From NCBI GenBank assembly GCA_036160955.1, contig JAYYDJ010000066.1:1-36462 (forward strand): DNA of 36,462 nucleotides. The letters are read 5' to 3'. Origin of the DNA: GCA-2699365 sp036160955 (GTDB taxonomy: Bacteria; Verrucomicrobiota; Verrucomicrobiia; Opitutales; Coraliomargaritaceae). The notes under the pieces were generated by a model. The model was not told where the DNA came from. It searched no databases and saw only the letters and a list, made by a program, of their open reading frames with translations. This document shows, in pieces, positions 24,769-33,244 of the stretch (position 1 is its first letter; each line of letters starts with the position of its first letter). Both the position numbers and the translations under genes were made by a program.

Positions 24769-25956
24769 ATGTATCCAAATGACTCACTAGAAAACTGGCA
24801 CCGCGGCCAAGGACACTGGACGGACGTGGCAGCTAAGGATTGGAACACGTGGACGTGGCAGCTAAGAAATAGTTTCACAAAGATCGAACAGCTAGAGAAG
24901 TACTTAAATTTAACTTCGGAAGAGCGCGCAGGTTGCTTGTTTGCAAAAGATAAATTAGCGCTATCTATTACTCCCTATTTTTTTAACTTAATAGACCCAG
25001 AGGATCCGAATGATCCAATACGTCGCCAAGTCGTACCGCGATCCGAGGAGATGCATTCCTCTGCAGAAGAGTTGCTCGATCCTGTTGGCGAAGAAGGAAC
25101 AAAGCCGATAGATTGTATCGTTCACCGCTATCCTGATCGAGTATTATTTCTTGTTACTGACCGCTGCGCTTCTTACTGCAGGTACTGTACGCGCAGTCGC
25201 TTAGTCTCGAATGCACAAGACTACAATTTTAGTCCTAAATTTGAGAGTGGCCTCGAGTATATTCGCAATCATCCTGAGATTCGCGATGTCCTGCTTAGCG
25301 GGGGTGACCCACTACTACTGTCAGATAAGAAGCTCGATTATTTGCTCGGTGAACTTCGCAAGATTCCACACATAGAATTTATTCGTATTGGTTCGCGGAT
25401 TCCTGTGTTTCTTCCCCAGCGAATTACACCCGAACTGTGTACTATTTTCAAAAAACATGGACCTATTTGGCTAAGTATTCACGTCAATCACCCGAACGAG
25501 TGCACACACGCGCTTCGTGAAGCCTGCGAGCGGCTCTCTTTTGCTGGGGTTCCTATCGGCAATCAGTCGGTCTTACTTAAGAGTGTCAACAATGACAAGG
25601 AAGTCATGAAATCGCTTATCCATAGGCTTCTTATGATGCGCGTACGCCCTTACTACCTTTACCAGTGTGACCTCATTACCGGTAGCGCTCATTTGCGCAC
25701 TGACCCACGCGAAGGAATTGAAATCATTCAAGCTCTACGAGGCCACACCAGTGGCTATGCGATCCCACAATTTGTAATTGATGCCCCAGGAGGTGGTGGT
25801 AAAATACCCATTAACCCTGAATACGTTAAAGCAATAACTAGTGACTCCATCGTCATGCGCAACTTTAAGGGTGAAGAATACAGCTACCCACTCCGATTAG
25901 TTAAAAATCAAAAGCTTGATCCTAAAGCACCACAAATTGAGCCTCTTCTAGTTTAA
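24769..25956 (+). CDS. kamA: Lysine 2,3-aminomutase family radical SAM protein
   Basis: Radical-SAM, PLP-dependent aminomutase (395 aa) converting L-lysine to beta-lysine. The 4Fe-4S site is C133-x3-C137-x2-C140 in DRCASYCRYC. Lysine-binding aspartates D301 (YQCDL) and D338 (FVIDAPGGGG) and the PLP lysine K345 (GGGGK) are all present, each offset by eight from the clostridial enzyme (D293, D330, K337). That favours true lysine aminomutase activity. The Cys-rich zinc tail of the clostridial enzyme is absent. No ablB acetyltransferase or lysine-fermentation genes are nearby, and no efp/epmA, so the role is open (beta-lysine osmolyte or EF-P modification). It is divergent from the arsR-type gene. 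Confidence 0.9.
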   Translation: MYPNDSLENWHRGQGHWTDVAAKDWNTWTWQLRNSFTKIEQLEKYLNLTSEERAGCLFAKDKLALSITPYFFNLIDPEDPNDPIRRQVVPRSEEMHSSAEELLDPVGEEGTKPIDCIVHRYPDRVLFLVTDRCASYCRYCTRSRLVSNAQDYNFSPKFESGLEYIRNHPEIRDVLLSGGDPLLLSDKKLDYLLGELRKIPHIEFIRIGSRIPVFLPQRITPELCTIFKKHGPIWLSIHVNHPNECTHALREACERLSFAGVPIGNQSVLLKSVNNDKEVMKSLIHRLLMMRVRPYYLYQCDLITGSAHLRTDPREGIEIIQALRGHTSGYAIPQFVIDAPGGGGKIPINPEYVKAITSDSIVMRNFKGEEYSYPLRLVKNQKLDPKAPQIEPLLV

Positions 25957-25963
25957 AAATATT

Positions 25964-25985
25964 TGCCTTTAGCTAGGCATTTTTT
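25964..25985 (+). terminator. Weak hairpin terminator between kamA and rapA
   Basis: TGCCT (25964-25968) and AGGCA (25975-25979) can form a 5-base stem with a 6-base loop, followed by six T's. On the opposite strand the stem is followed by AAATATTTTTAA, so it could also serve rapA. It lies eight bases after the kamA stop and overlaps the rapA stop codon. The stem is short, so efficiency is doubtful. Confidence 0.5.
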
Positions 25986-28813
25986 AGAACTAGACGCACT
26001 GAATCTAATCGAAGGTGTGCTTTAGCAATTGCGCGAGTTACATCTTCAATTACTTGATACGCAAGGCGTAGTTCTTGCTCACTTACATTAGAATTTACTT
26101 TCTGCAATTCCTTCAATCTTTTTGCTTCCCCATCCAATCTAGAGTGCGCTTCTTGCATCGCGTTCTCACAGAGTGTTGATTTCTCATCTCGTGCTATATT
26201 TCTTGCCGAAGATAACATTTGAGGTACGAGAGCCTGCAATAATTCAGGGCTTTGCTGAATGCGAAAAGCTTCCTCGTCTTGAGTGCTACTATCGATATAG
26301 CTATGTTTAAACTGATCGCTACAATCCATGCCTTTAATGTCCACTAAGACGCGTATGGGGGTTGGGGGCAAAAATCTGTCTACATGTAAGTACGCGGGAG
26401 CAACGCTTTCTAGCACATAAATCGCCTCGATCATCAAAGGCGGAGCATCACTGTCTTCTTCAATCCAAACCACCATAGAGCTATTACCTTTTTCCAAGCC
26501 CAACATTAGATCCATAGCGCCACGCACCATGGGATGATCCCAGGTTAAAAAGCCAATGTCTTCACGCCCAATTGCTTTGCTGCGCTCAAATGTAACGACT
26601 AAGCCTTCTTCAGGAAGACCCGGAAATGAATCAGTAAACAATTGCCCTGGACTGAGCTTATGCGTGCGTGGCGAAACATCATCTACAGTAACTCCAAAGT
26701 GGTCAAATATTCGATTCATAAAGCCATCGATATCATGACTCGTATCAAGTTCTTGAATACTACTTACCAAATCTAATGCAGGTGCTTCCCGGTAAGAATT
26801 AAGCGCAATTAATTTATCCTGCCCCTGACTTAAGCTTAGCTCTAACTTGTCACGGAACATTCGGCTCTCTTCTATCAAAGCATCTGCCTCGGATTGGGTA
26901 CTTTCGCTCGCACCATAATAAGCGCTGCTTAGTTCCTGAATAGCCACGCCAAATTTCTCTAAATATGCATTACCGCCGCGCAGAGACTGTTCGATTGTGC
27001 CAAGCCCATCGTGATGCCAACGTTTCAAAAGCTCACATACGCTATTCTTTAAGAAAGGAATATAAATACGAATAGTCTGGCTCTGGCCGATGCGATCCAA
27101 TCGTCCGATGCGCTGTTCGAGTAGTTCTGGATTTAAGGGCAGATCAAACAGAACTAGATGGTGTGAAAATTGAAAATTGCGCCCCTCGCTACCGATTTCA
27201 GAGCAGAGCAGGATGCGTGCTCCATCCGACTCGGAAAACCAAGCTGCATTTCGGTCACGTTGTACTAGCGTGAGCCCCTCGTGAAAGACCGCTGCGCTAA
27301 CTTTAATTTCGTCCGCAAGGGCAGCATGCACCGCAAGTACTTTTGCCTGACTATGGCAAATTAGTAGTAGCTTCTCTTGCTCGCCTAATTGACGTAGTAA
27401 ATTTGCTAGCCACTTTATTCTCGAGTCGTGCCTATAGTCGAGCGGTTGCTCTAGCTCTGCACCTGTGATATCGCTGTTAAACTCTTTTATTAAGCGTGAT
27501 TGTTGCTCTTTTTCTGAGAGGGTCTTGAGCGCCTTTAGCTCGAACGAAAGGGCCAGACGCACTGGAAATCCTTTGAGCGCTTCTCTGGTATTGCGAAAAA
27601 TCACTCTGCCCGTGCCATGACGATCAACTAAATCATGCAGTAGTGCCTCCGGATCTTTAATAGCTTGCTCGAAGTCAAAGTCCGTCAACTCAGAAAGTAA
27701 ATCTCTTAATAAAACTTTCTCCTCAGCGGACAACTTAACAGCGCGACTAAGCTTCTCGGCGACAGTAGCTACCTTAGTATACGTTTGTTGTTCTAATTTA
27801 AACTTTTCTAAATCTGGGTAACGAACTGGGTCGAGTAAGCGAAGACGAGCAAAGTGACCTTCCGCACCCAACTGCTCTGGTGTTGCAGTTAGAAGAAGTA
27901 AACCTTGGCTGTTCTGCGTTAAAGTCTCGACCAGACGATACTCTGGGCTAACGAAATCGGCAGACCACTCCAAGTGGTGTGCCTCATCTATCACTATCAT
28001 ATCCCATTGAGCCTGCGATGCGTAATCTGCCCAGCGCTCGTCTTCAACCAACATCGCAAGGCTACAAATAATTAGCTGCTCTTCTAAGAATGGATTCTTT
28101 TCTGACTCAGCGTTTACAATAGACTCGCAGCGCTCCGAATCAAAAAGAGTAAACCATAAGTTAAAACGCCTCAAAAGCTCAATAAACCATTGGTGTATCA
28201 ATGACTCGGGAAGCACTATCAAAACGCGCCCTGCACGCCCAGTAAGATATAGCCTATGAATAATTAGGCAGGCCTCAATTGTCTTTCCAAGTCCCACCTC
28301 ATCAGCGAGTAAAACCCGAGGGAGATAACGCTTTGATACTTCGTCAGCAATATAGAGCTGGTGAGGAATTAAATCAACTCGGCCACCTAAAAAACCAGCA
28401 ACTGGTGACTGCTTAGCCGCACGTTGCCATTGCAACACTTCATAGCGCAGAGAAAATGTAGCGGATGCATCGACTTGCCCATTAATCAAACGATCCTCTG
28501 GCTTACTAAAACTAATCGTATCAGCTAAGTCTGACTCCGCGATAGATATCTCACCTGCCCTGTAAGTTACCAAGCCCTCGACCTCCTCGACTGCCTCTAT
28601 CGTTATCGACTCTCCCTGTTGAGACTGCACGACATCGCCAACACGAAAAATGACTCGCTTAATCGGAGCATTAGCCGCTCCATACATACGAGCTTCGCTG
28701 GAAGCTGGAAATACCAGTCGTAGCTGGTGCCTTGAGCTTGATTCTAAAACACCCAAGCCTAATTCTGGCTCGGTCTCACTAATCCAGCGCTGCCCTATTT
28801 TTCTTCCTTCCAT
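25973..28813 (-). CDS. rapA: RNA polymerase-associated SWI2/SNF2 ATPase RapA (HepA)
   Basis: Swi2/Snf2 ATPase of 946 aa that recycles stalled RNA polymerase. It reads like E. coli RapA (968 aa) over its whole length: N-terminal GQRWISETEPELGLG tandem-Tudor region, LIPHQLYIADEVSKRYLPRVLL, Walker A LADEVGLGKT (about 169-178), DEAHH (~275), LLLTATPEQLGAEGHFARLR, SEIGSEGRNFQF, LLEQRIGRLDRIGQ, and a C-terminal region with FPGLPEEG and FLPPTPIRVLVD. ATG 28813 is chosen over the upstream TTG at 28834, since MEGRKIGQRW matches the E. coli start. It is divergent from the PIG-L gene. If the host is not a gammaproteobacterium, acquisition by transfer is possible. Confidence 0.95.
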   Translation of the reverse strand: MEGRKIGQRWISETEPELGLGVLESSSRHQLRLVFPASSEARMYGAANAPIKRVIFRVGDVVQSQQGESITIEAVEEVEGLVTYRAGEISIAESDLADTISFSKPEDRLINGQVDASATFSLRYEVLQWQRAAKQSPVAGFLGGRVDLIPHQLYIADEVSKRYLPRVLLADEVGLGKTIEACLIIHRLYLTGRAGRVLIVLPESLIHQWFIELLRRFNLWFTLFDSERCESIVNAESEKNPFLEEQLIICSLAMLVEDERWADYASQAQWDMIVIDEAHHLEWSADFVSPEYRLVETLTQNSQGLLLLTATPEQLGAEGHFARLRLLDPVRYPDLEKFKLEQQTYTKVATVAEKLSRAVKLSAEEKVLLRDLLSELTDFDFEQAIKDPEALLHDLVDRHGTGRVIFRNTREALKGFPVRLALSFELKALKTLSEKEQQSRLIKEFNSDITGAELEQPLDYRHDSRIKWLANLLRQLGEQEKLLLICHSQAKVLAVHAALADEIKVSAAVFHEGLTLVQRDRNAAWFSESDGARILLCSEIGSEGRNFQFSHHLVLFDLPLNPELLEQRIGRLDRIGQSQTIRIYIPFLKNSVCELLKRWHHDGLGTIEQSLRGGNAYLEKFGVAIQELSSAYYGASESTQSEADALIEESRMFRDKLELSLSQGQDKLIALNSYREAPALDLVSSIQELDTSHDIDGFMNRIFDHFGVTVDDVSPRTHKLSPGQLFTDSFPGLPEEGLVVTFERSKAIGREDIGFLTWDHPMVRGAMDLMLGLEKGNSSMVVWIEEDSDAPPLMIEAIYVLESVAPAYLHVDRFLPPTPIRVLVDIKGMDCSDQFKHSYIDSSTQDEEAFRIQQSPELLQALVPQMLSSARNIARDEKSTLCENAMQEAHSRLDGEAKRLKELQKVNSNVSEQELRLAYQVIEDVTRAIAKAHLRLDSVRLVLKNA

Positions 28814-28892
28814 GTGCGTAGAGTTTGTTAGCAAAGTAATAAAGTCAAAAACAAGCGGTGCTAAATTGGCTCTATTTTAGTAAAGGAAATAA

Positions 28893-29783
28893 ATGAGTTT
28901 GCTTCTCGGTGCCATACAACAGACTCTTGCGGATAGTATGACTAACAGCCGACTACCATCTCAGGACATCTATATCCCCGATTGTGTTGTACCAGCAGAA
29001 GCTTATGCGCGCTGCTCACACTTAGGAGTTGGAGCTCATCAAGATGACCTAGAATTTATGGCTTTTCATGGTATCAGTTCATGCTACAAGCAAGACGATC
29101 TGTGGTTTGGTGGAGTGACTTGCACAAATGGAGGGGGTAGTTCGCGCTCTGGTAAATATGCAAACACTAGCGACGAAGCGATGCAAGCGGTCCGTATTTC
29201 TGAGCAACGCAAAGCCGCCCAAATCGGGCAGTACAGCTTTATTTGTCAGTTAGGTCACAACAGTGCGCAGTGCAAAAAACGTAAGGACAGGGAAGCACTT
29301 GTTGAGCAACTCGAAAACATTCTCCTTAAAGTGCAACCAGAAGTACTCTACACACATAATCCTGCAGATAAACACCCCACACATGTGGCAATATGCCAAG
29401 CTACTATCGAAGCAGTTCACCGCGTCCCGCCCTTATCAAAACCCAAGAAAGTATATGGCTGTGAGGTCTGGCGTAGCCTTGATTTGCTAGCCGATGAAGA
29501 CAAGATTGCTCTTGATGTAAGTGGTCACCCAGCATTAGCAAAAGAGCTAAATGCCTGCTTTGACTCACAAATTGCAGGCGGTAAAAATTATAGTGATGCA
29601 GTCATAGGTCGTAGACATGCCAATGCCAGTTTCTATAAATCTCACTCTGTAGATAGTGTCGACCAGATCTGGTACGCTATGGATTTAACGGAACCTTGCC
29701 ATGATGATTCAATCGATCTTAAAGATTTTGTCTTACGAAAAGTTAGAGTGCTGCAGGACTCTATTGCTGCATCGCTCGATTGA
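28893..29783 (+). CDS. PIG-L (LmbE-like) family zinc deacetylase
   Basis: A 296-aa member of the PIG-L/LmbE fold, zinc-dependent enzymes that remove acetyl groups from N-acetylglucosamine conjugates (as in bacillithiol, mycothiol or GPI synthesis). The metal motif AHQDD is at residues 48-52 and the second motif HPTH near residue 160, in the stretch THNPADKHPTHVAI. Substrate cannot be told from sequence, and no thiol-ligase partner is nearby. AAGGA five bases before the ATG is one of the few Shine-Dalgarno-like sites in the window. It is divergent from rapA with a 79-base gap containing TATTTT (28873-28878). Confidence 0.85.
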   Translation: MSLLLGAIQQTLADSMTNSRLPSQDIYIPDCVVPAEAYARCSHLGVGAHQDDLEFMAFHGISSCYKQDDLWFGGVTCTNGGGSSRSGKYANTSDEAMQAVRISEQRKAAQIGQYSFICQLGHNSAQCKKRKDREALVEQLENILLKVQPEVLYTHNPADKHPTHVAICQATIEAVHRVPPLSKPKKVYGCEVWRSLDLLADEDKIALDVSGHPALAKELNACFDSQIAGGKNYSDAVIGRRHANASFYKSHSVDSVDQIWYAMDLTEPCHDDSIDLKDFVLRKVRVLQDSIAASLD

Positions 29784-29892
29784 TCTACTCTGAACGAAAC
29801 ATAGATTTAAGCTATATAAGCAGATAGATACATTTAACCTGTCGTGCAGATACATAGTTGAATTTTCTCTACTAATTAGGTTCTATAATAGT

Positions 29893-30396
29893 ATGGAAGC
29901 AGTCACAAGTACTCCGAAAGTCGGTATAATCATGGGTAGTCAATCAGATTGGCCTACGATGAAAGAAGCCGCGAACTTGCTCGATACACTCGAGATTGCT
30001 TATGAAACACAAATAGTCAGTGCGCACCGTACGCCTCAAAAACTGTACACCTATGCGGAGAATGCAGAATCGAGAGGTTTGCATGTTATTATAGCAGGAG
30101 CTGGTGGTGCCGCTCATTTGCCAGGAATGACTGCATCCATAACACAGCTCCCAGTGCTTGGGGTACCGGTCGAATCGAAAGTCCTAAGCGGGCAAGATTC
30201 CTTACTGTCTATCGTTCAAATGCCAGCCGGCATTCCTGTCATGACGCTTGCTATAGGAGTGGCGGGAGCAAAAAATGCTGCCCTCTCTGCTGCCGCAATT
30301 CTTGCTTTGGTCGATTCCAGCCTAAAGAAACGCCTGCAGTCATTTAGATCTTCTCAGACACAGCAAGTGCTCGAGACCGGACTACCAGAAGCTTGA
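29893..30396 (+). CDS. purE: 5-(carboxyamino)imidazole ribonucleotide mutase
   Basis: Class I PurE (167 aa) moves the carboxylate of N5-CAIR to make CAIR in purine synthesis. Active-site segments are GSQSD (15-19), SAHRTP (43-48) and AGAGGAAHLPG (68-78), followed by PVLGVPVESK and LSIVQMPAGIPV. It is paired with purK one base downstream, the usual pathway for class I PurE. TATAAT (29884-29889) is only three bases before the ATG. The 109-base upstream gap holds no gene that I can see. Confidence 0.96.
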   Translation: MEAVTSTPKVGIIMGSQSDWPTMKEAANLLDTLEIAYETQIVSAHRTPQKLYTYAENAESRGLHVIIAGAGGAAHLPGMTASITQLPVLGVPVESKVLSGQDSLLSIVQMPAGIPVMTLAIGVAGAKNAALSAAAILALVDSSLKKRLQSFRSSQTQQVLETGLPEA

Positions 30397-30397
30397 A

Positions 30398-31546
30398 ATG
30401 ATCGGCCCTGGAAGTACCATCGGTATACTTGGAGGCGGCCAATTAGGTCGTATGTTAATTCTTGCAGGGCGGAGCCTTGGATACCGATTTGTAGTTTATG
30501 AACCGTCCGGTCCTAGCACTGCAGGCACAGTAGCTGACAATGAGATCAATGCAGCTTACGAAGATGAAGCAGCATTAAAAAAATTTGCTAGATCCGTTGA
30601 TCTTATCACCATTGAATTTGAAAATATTCCTGCTCACGTAATCGATGGACTCAGCGAAATTAAACCAGTACTTCCAGAGCGCTTAGCGCTTTATACCTGC
30701 CAGCATCGCCAGCGAGAAAAAGACTTTCTCAAAGAAAATAACTTCCCATGCGTGCCGTTTGAATATGCCGATAGCCCTGAGAGTTTACAAGTAGCAGTCC
30801 ACAAGATCGGATTTCCATGCGTCATTAAAACGGCAGCCTTCGGCTATGATGGCAAAGGACAAATTAAGCTACGCAATGCACAAGAGGCTGGAGACACAGA
30901 TTACTTGTGGGGTTTTTTAGGCGCTCCACCTCGCGTAGTGGTAGAGAAATGGATTCATCATGTAGGAGAATTCTCTGTGGTCTGTGCACGTAAAGCGAGT
31001 GGGGAGCAATCGACCTTACCGGTCATTGAGAATATTCACATCAATCATATCTTACATACTTCGATTGTTCCAGCACGAGTCACCGAATCAACCGCGCAAC
31101 AGGCAGATATCCTTGCTCGTGCAATAGCCGAGAAGCTCGGTGTGGTAGGCCTAATTGCCGTTGAACTATTTCTAGATGCTGATGGGCAATTAATTGTGAA
31201 CGAGATGGCCCCCCGACCGCACAATTCTGGACACTTTAGTATCGATGGCTGCATCACTTCGCAATTTGAGCAGCATATTCGAGCTATAACCGACCTGCCC
31301 TTTGGTTCGACCAAATTGCACAGCCCTACTGTAATGGTCAACTTACTAGGTGACCTATGGACCAAGAATAATAGTGAGCCAGACTGGTCTAGCCTACTTG
31401 ATGACCCAAAAGTAAAGTTACATCTCTATGGTAAAGGAGAAGCTCGTGAAGGCAGAAAAATGGGGCATTTTACAGTAATCGGGGACTCTATCGAAACTGT
31501 CCTTGAAATGGCTGAAACACATTTTGCTACGCTGCAAGAAACATAA
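30398..31546 (+). CDS. purK: 5-(carboxyamino)imidazole ribonucleotide synthase
   Basis: ATP-grasp enzyme (382 aa) that carboxylates AIR with bicarbonate and ATP to give N5-CAIR, the PurE substrate. It has the N-terminal GILGGGQLGRML nucleotide-fold motif, the ATP-grasp segment FPCVIKTAAFGYDGKGQ, EKWIHHVGEFSVVCAR, and the metal-binding VNEMAPRPHNSGH near residue 270. Length is normal. The ATG follows the purE stop by one base, so the two are almost certainly co-transcribed. No Shine-Dalgarno site is seen. A 94-base gap without visible signals separates it from trpE. Confidence 0.96.
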   Translation: MIGPGSTIGILGGGQLGRMLILAGRSLGYRFVVYEPSGPSTAGTVADNEINAAYEDEAALKKFARSVDLITIEFENIPAHVIDGLSEIKPVLPERLALYTCQHRQREKDFLKENNFPCVPFEYADSPESLQVAVHKIGFPCVIKTAAFGYDGKGQIKLRNAQEAGDTDYLWGFLGAPPRVVVEKWIHHVGEFSVVCARKASGEQSTLPVIENIHINHILHTSIVPARVTESTAQQADILARAIAEKLGVVGLIAVELFLDADGQLIVNEMAPRPHNSGHFSIDGCITSQFEQHIRAITDLPFGSTKLHSPTVMVNLLGDLWTKNNSEPDWSSLLDDPKVKLHLYGKGEAREGRKMGHFTVIGDSIETVLEMAETHFATLQET

Positions 31547-31640
31547 AGACCCGCCACCTACTTGCATTTTCACCGTGCCAAACGCGCAAGAAAAAGATTC
31601 GACCTTCCGCACCCAATGTTCAACGTCTGCATTTTGATAA

Positions 31641-33131
31641 ATGAATATCCATCCATCTAGATCTCAATTTGATACGCTAGCCAAGCGAGGCAACGCAGTA
31701 CCTGTCTACATAGATTTAACTGCAGATTGCGAAACTCCACTCAGCGCCTACTCTAAAATTCGTGAGGATGCACCCGCATTTCTTTTTGAATCGATAGTTG
31801 GTGGTGAACGTATCAGTCGTTATTCGTTTGTCGGGGCAAATCCACGAAAGATCTATAAAGTTTTTAGCGATCACTGTATCATTACCGCCAAAGATCAAAG
31901 CGAAGTAACGGTGCCCACGCCTTCAGACCCCTTGAAGTTAATTGAAGAAGAGATGGCAAGCTATATTCCTGTGCATATACCAGGAATGCCGCCTTTTATA
32001 GGAGGCGCTGTTGGCTTTGTCGGGCACGAGTTTATTCACAGTGTAGAAACAACCGTTCCTAAACCGTCCAAAAACCCACTTGAGCTGCCTGTTCTGTACT
32101 ACTTAATAACGGATTCTGTTCTCATTTTTGATCACGCTAAGCAGGTTCTGCGCATATGCGTACATGCTATCTGTAATGGAACGGATACTGAAACAGCTTA
32201 TAATAAAGCAGTTAGTGAGATCGAGCGTGTTGTCGCCCTCCTGCGAGCGCCAAAAACGCTCACGCAATGTTCACTGCAAGAACCGAAAACAGAAAGTGCT
32301 CCACAAGGAAGTACTACGCAAGAACAGTTTATAGCATCTGTCGAAAAAGTGAAAAACTATGTACGCGCTGGTGATGTAATACAAACTGTTCTATCCCAAC
32401 GATTTGAGAAGGAGTTTAAGCCCGCACCGATTGATCTTTACCGAGCTTTGCGTACGGTCAATCCTTCCCCCTACATGTTCATTATGGAAGATCCGAATTT
32501 CGCAGTAGTTGGTGCTTCTCCAGAAGTCCATGTCCGTCTTACCGGAGACCAAGTCGAAATTCGCCCGATTGCAGGAACAAGACGACGCGGCAAGAATGAA
32601 GCTGAAGATATTGCACTCGAAAAAGACTTACTAGCAGACGCAAAAGAACGTGCAGAACATCTCATGCTTGTTGATCTCGCTCGCAATGATATTGGCAGGG
32701 TGTGCCAATATGGCACTGTAAAGGTGCCTGATTATATGCTTATTGAGCGTTATTCACATGTTATGCACATAGTATCGCAAGTAAAAGGAACCATTGCTAA
32801 AGAAAAGACCGCCTATGATTTAATGAGAGCTACTTTTCCTGCAGGAACCCTAAGCGGAGCCCCTAAAGTGCGAGCTCTGCAAATTATTTCAGAGCTAGAA
32901 AATTGCCAACGTGGGCTCTACGGTGGTGCTTTAGGCTACTTTGGTTTTGAAGGCAACCACGACTCATGCATTTGTATTCGTACTGCAGTAATAAAAGATA
33001 GCCGTATTTTTATACAGTCAGGAGCCGGTGTGGTTGCAGACTCAGTTCCAGAAAATGAATTCATGGAAACGGTTAGCAAAGCAAAGGGCATGTTCAAAGC
33101 TGTGGCGGTTGCCGAACAGTCAATCTGTTAA
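31641..33131 (+). CDS. trpE: Anthranilate synthase component I
   Basis: TrpE (496 aa) makes anthranilate from chorismate with ammonia supplied by TrpG. The chorismate-binding C-terminal domain shows GASPEVHVRL, IRPIAGTRRRG, LVDLARNDIGR, the SGAPKVRALQIISELE helix and QSGAGVVADSVPENE. The N-terminal domain has the inhibitor-site region FLFESIVGGERISRYSF, consistent with tryptophan feedback. This favours TrpE over PabB. trpG and other trp genes are not in the window. The 94-base leader carries no Trp-codon peptide or attenuator I can recognise. Confidence 0.93.
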   Translation: MNIHPSRSQFDTLAKRGNAVPVYIDLTADCETPLSAYSKIREDAPAFLFESIVGGERISRYSFVGANPRKIYKVFSDHCIITAKDQSEVTVPTPSDPLKLIEEEMASYIPVHIPGMPPFIGGAVGFVGHEFIHSVETTVPKPSKNPLELPVLYYLITDSVLIFDHAKQVLRICVHAICNGTDTETAYNKAVSEIERVVALLRAPKTLTQCSLQEPKTESAPQGSTTQEQFIASVEKVKNYVRAGDVIQTVLSQRFEKEFKPAPIDLYRALRTVNPSPYMFIMEDPNFAVVGASPEVHVRLTGDQVEIRPIAGTRRRGKNEAEDIALEKDLLADAKERAEHLMLVDLARNDIGRVCQYGTVKVPDYMLIERYSHVMHIVSQVKGTIAKEKTAYDLMRATFPAGTLSGAPKVRALQIISELENCQRGLYGGALGYFGFEGNHDSCICIRTAVIKDSRIFIQSGAGVVADSVPENEFMETVSKAKGMFKAVAVAEQSIC

Positions 33132-33198
33132 AGCCATAGTTTAGAAAATTTCGTGTAAGGCGATTTCACCGCTAACGATAATATAATAAAGATAATTT

Positions 33199-33224
33199 AG
33201 TTACGTAAATTTTAGTACGTAACT
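33199..33224. promoter_or_regulatory. Perfect 9-base inverted repeat upstream of the sigma factor gene
   Basis: AGTTACGTA (33199-33207) and TACGTAACT (33216-33224) are exact inverted copies with an 8-base spacer (AATTTTAG). Each arm also contains the palindrome TACGTA. The repeat lies 20 bases before the sigma factor ATG (33245) and after a TATAAT at 33182-33187, so it would sit in the 5' leader as an operator or an RNA hairpin. Confidence 0.6.
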
Positions 33225-33244
33225 TCTATTGAACTCACTATATC

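Noticed and set aside
31045..31365. Long antisense frames inside purK, acnA, mreB, folC and others
   Set aside because: They mirror conserved genes, lack family features and arise from codon bias of the real frame.
31547..31640. Tryptophan attenuator before trpE
   Set aside because: No leader peptide with Trp codons and no alternative hairpins are visible.
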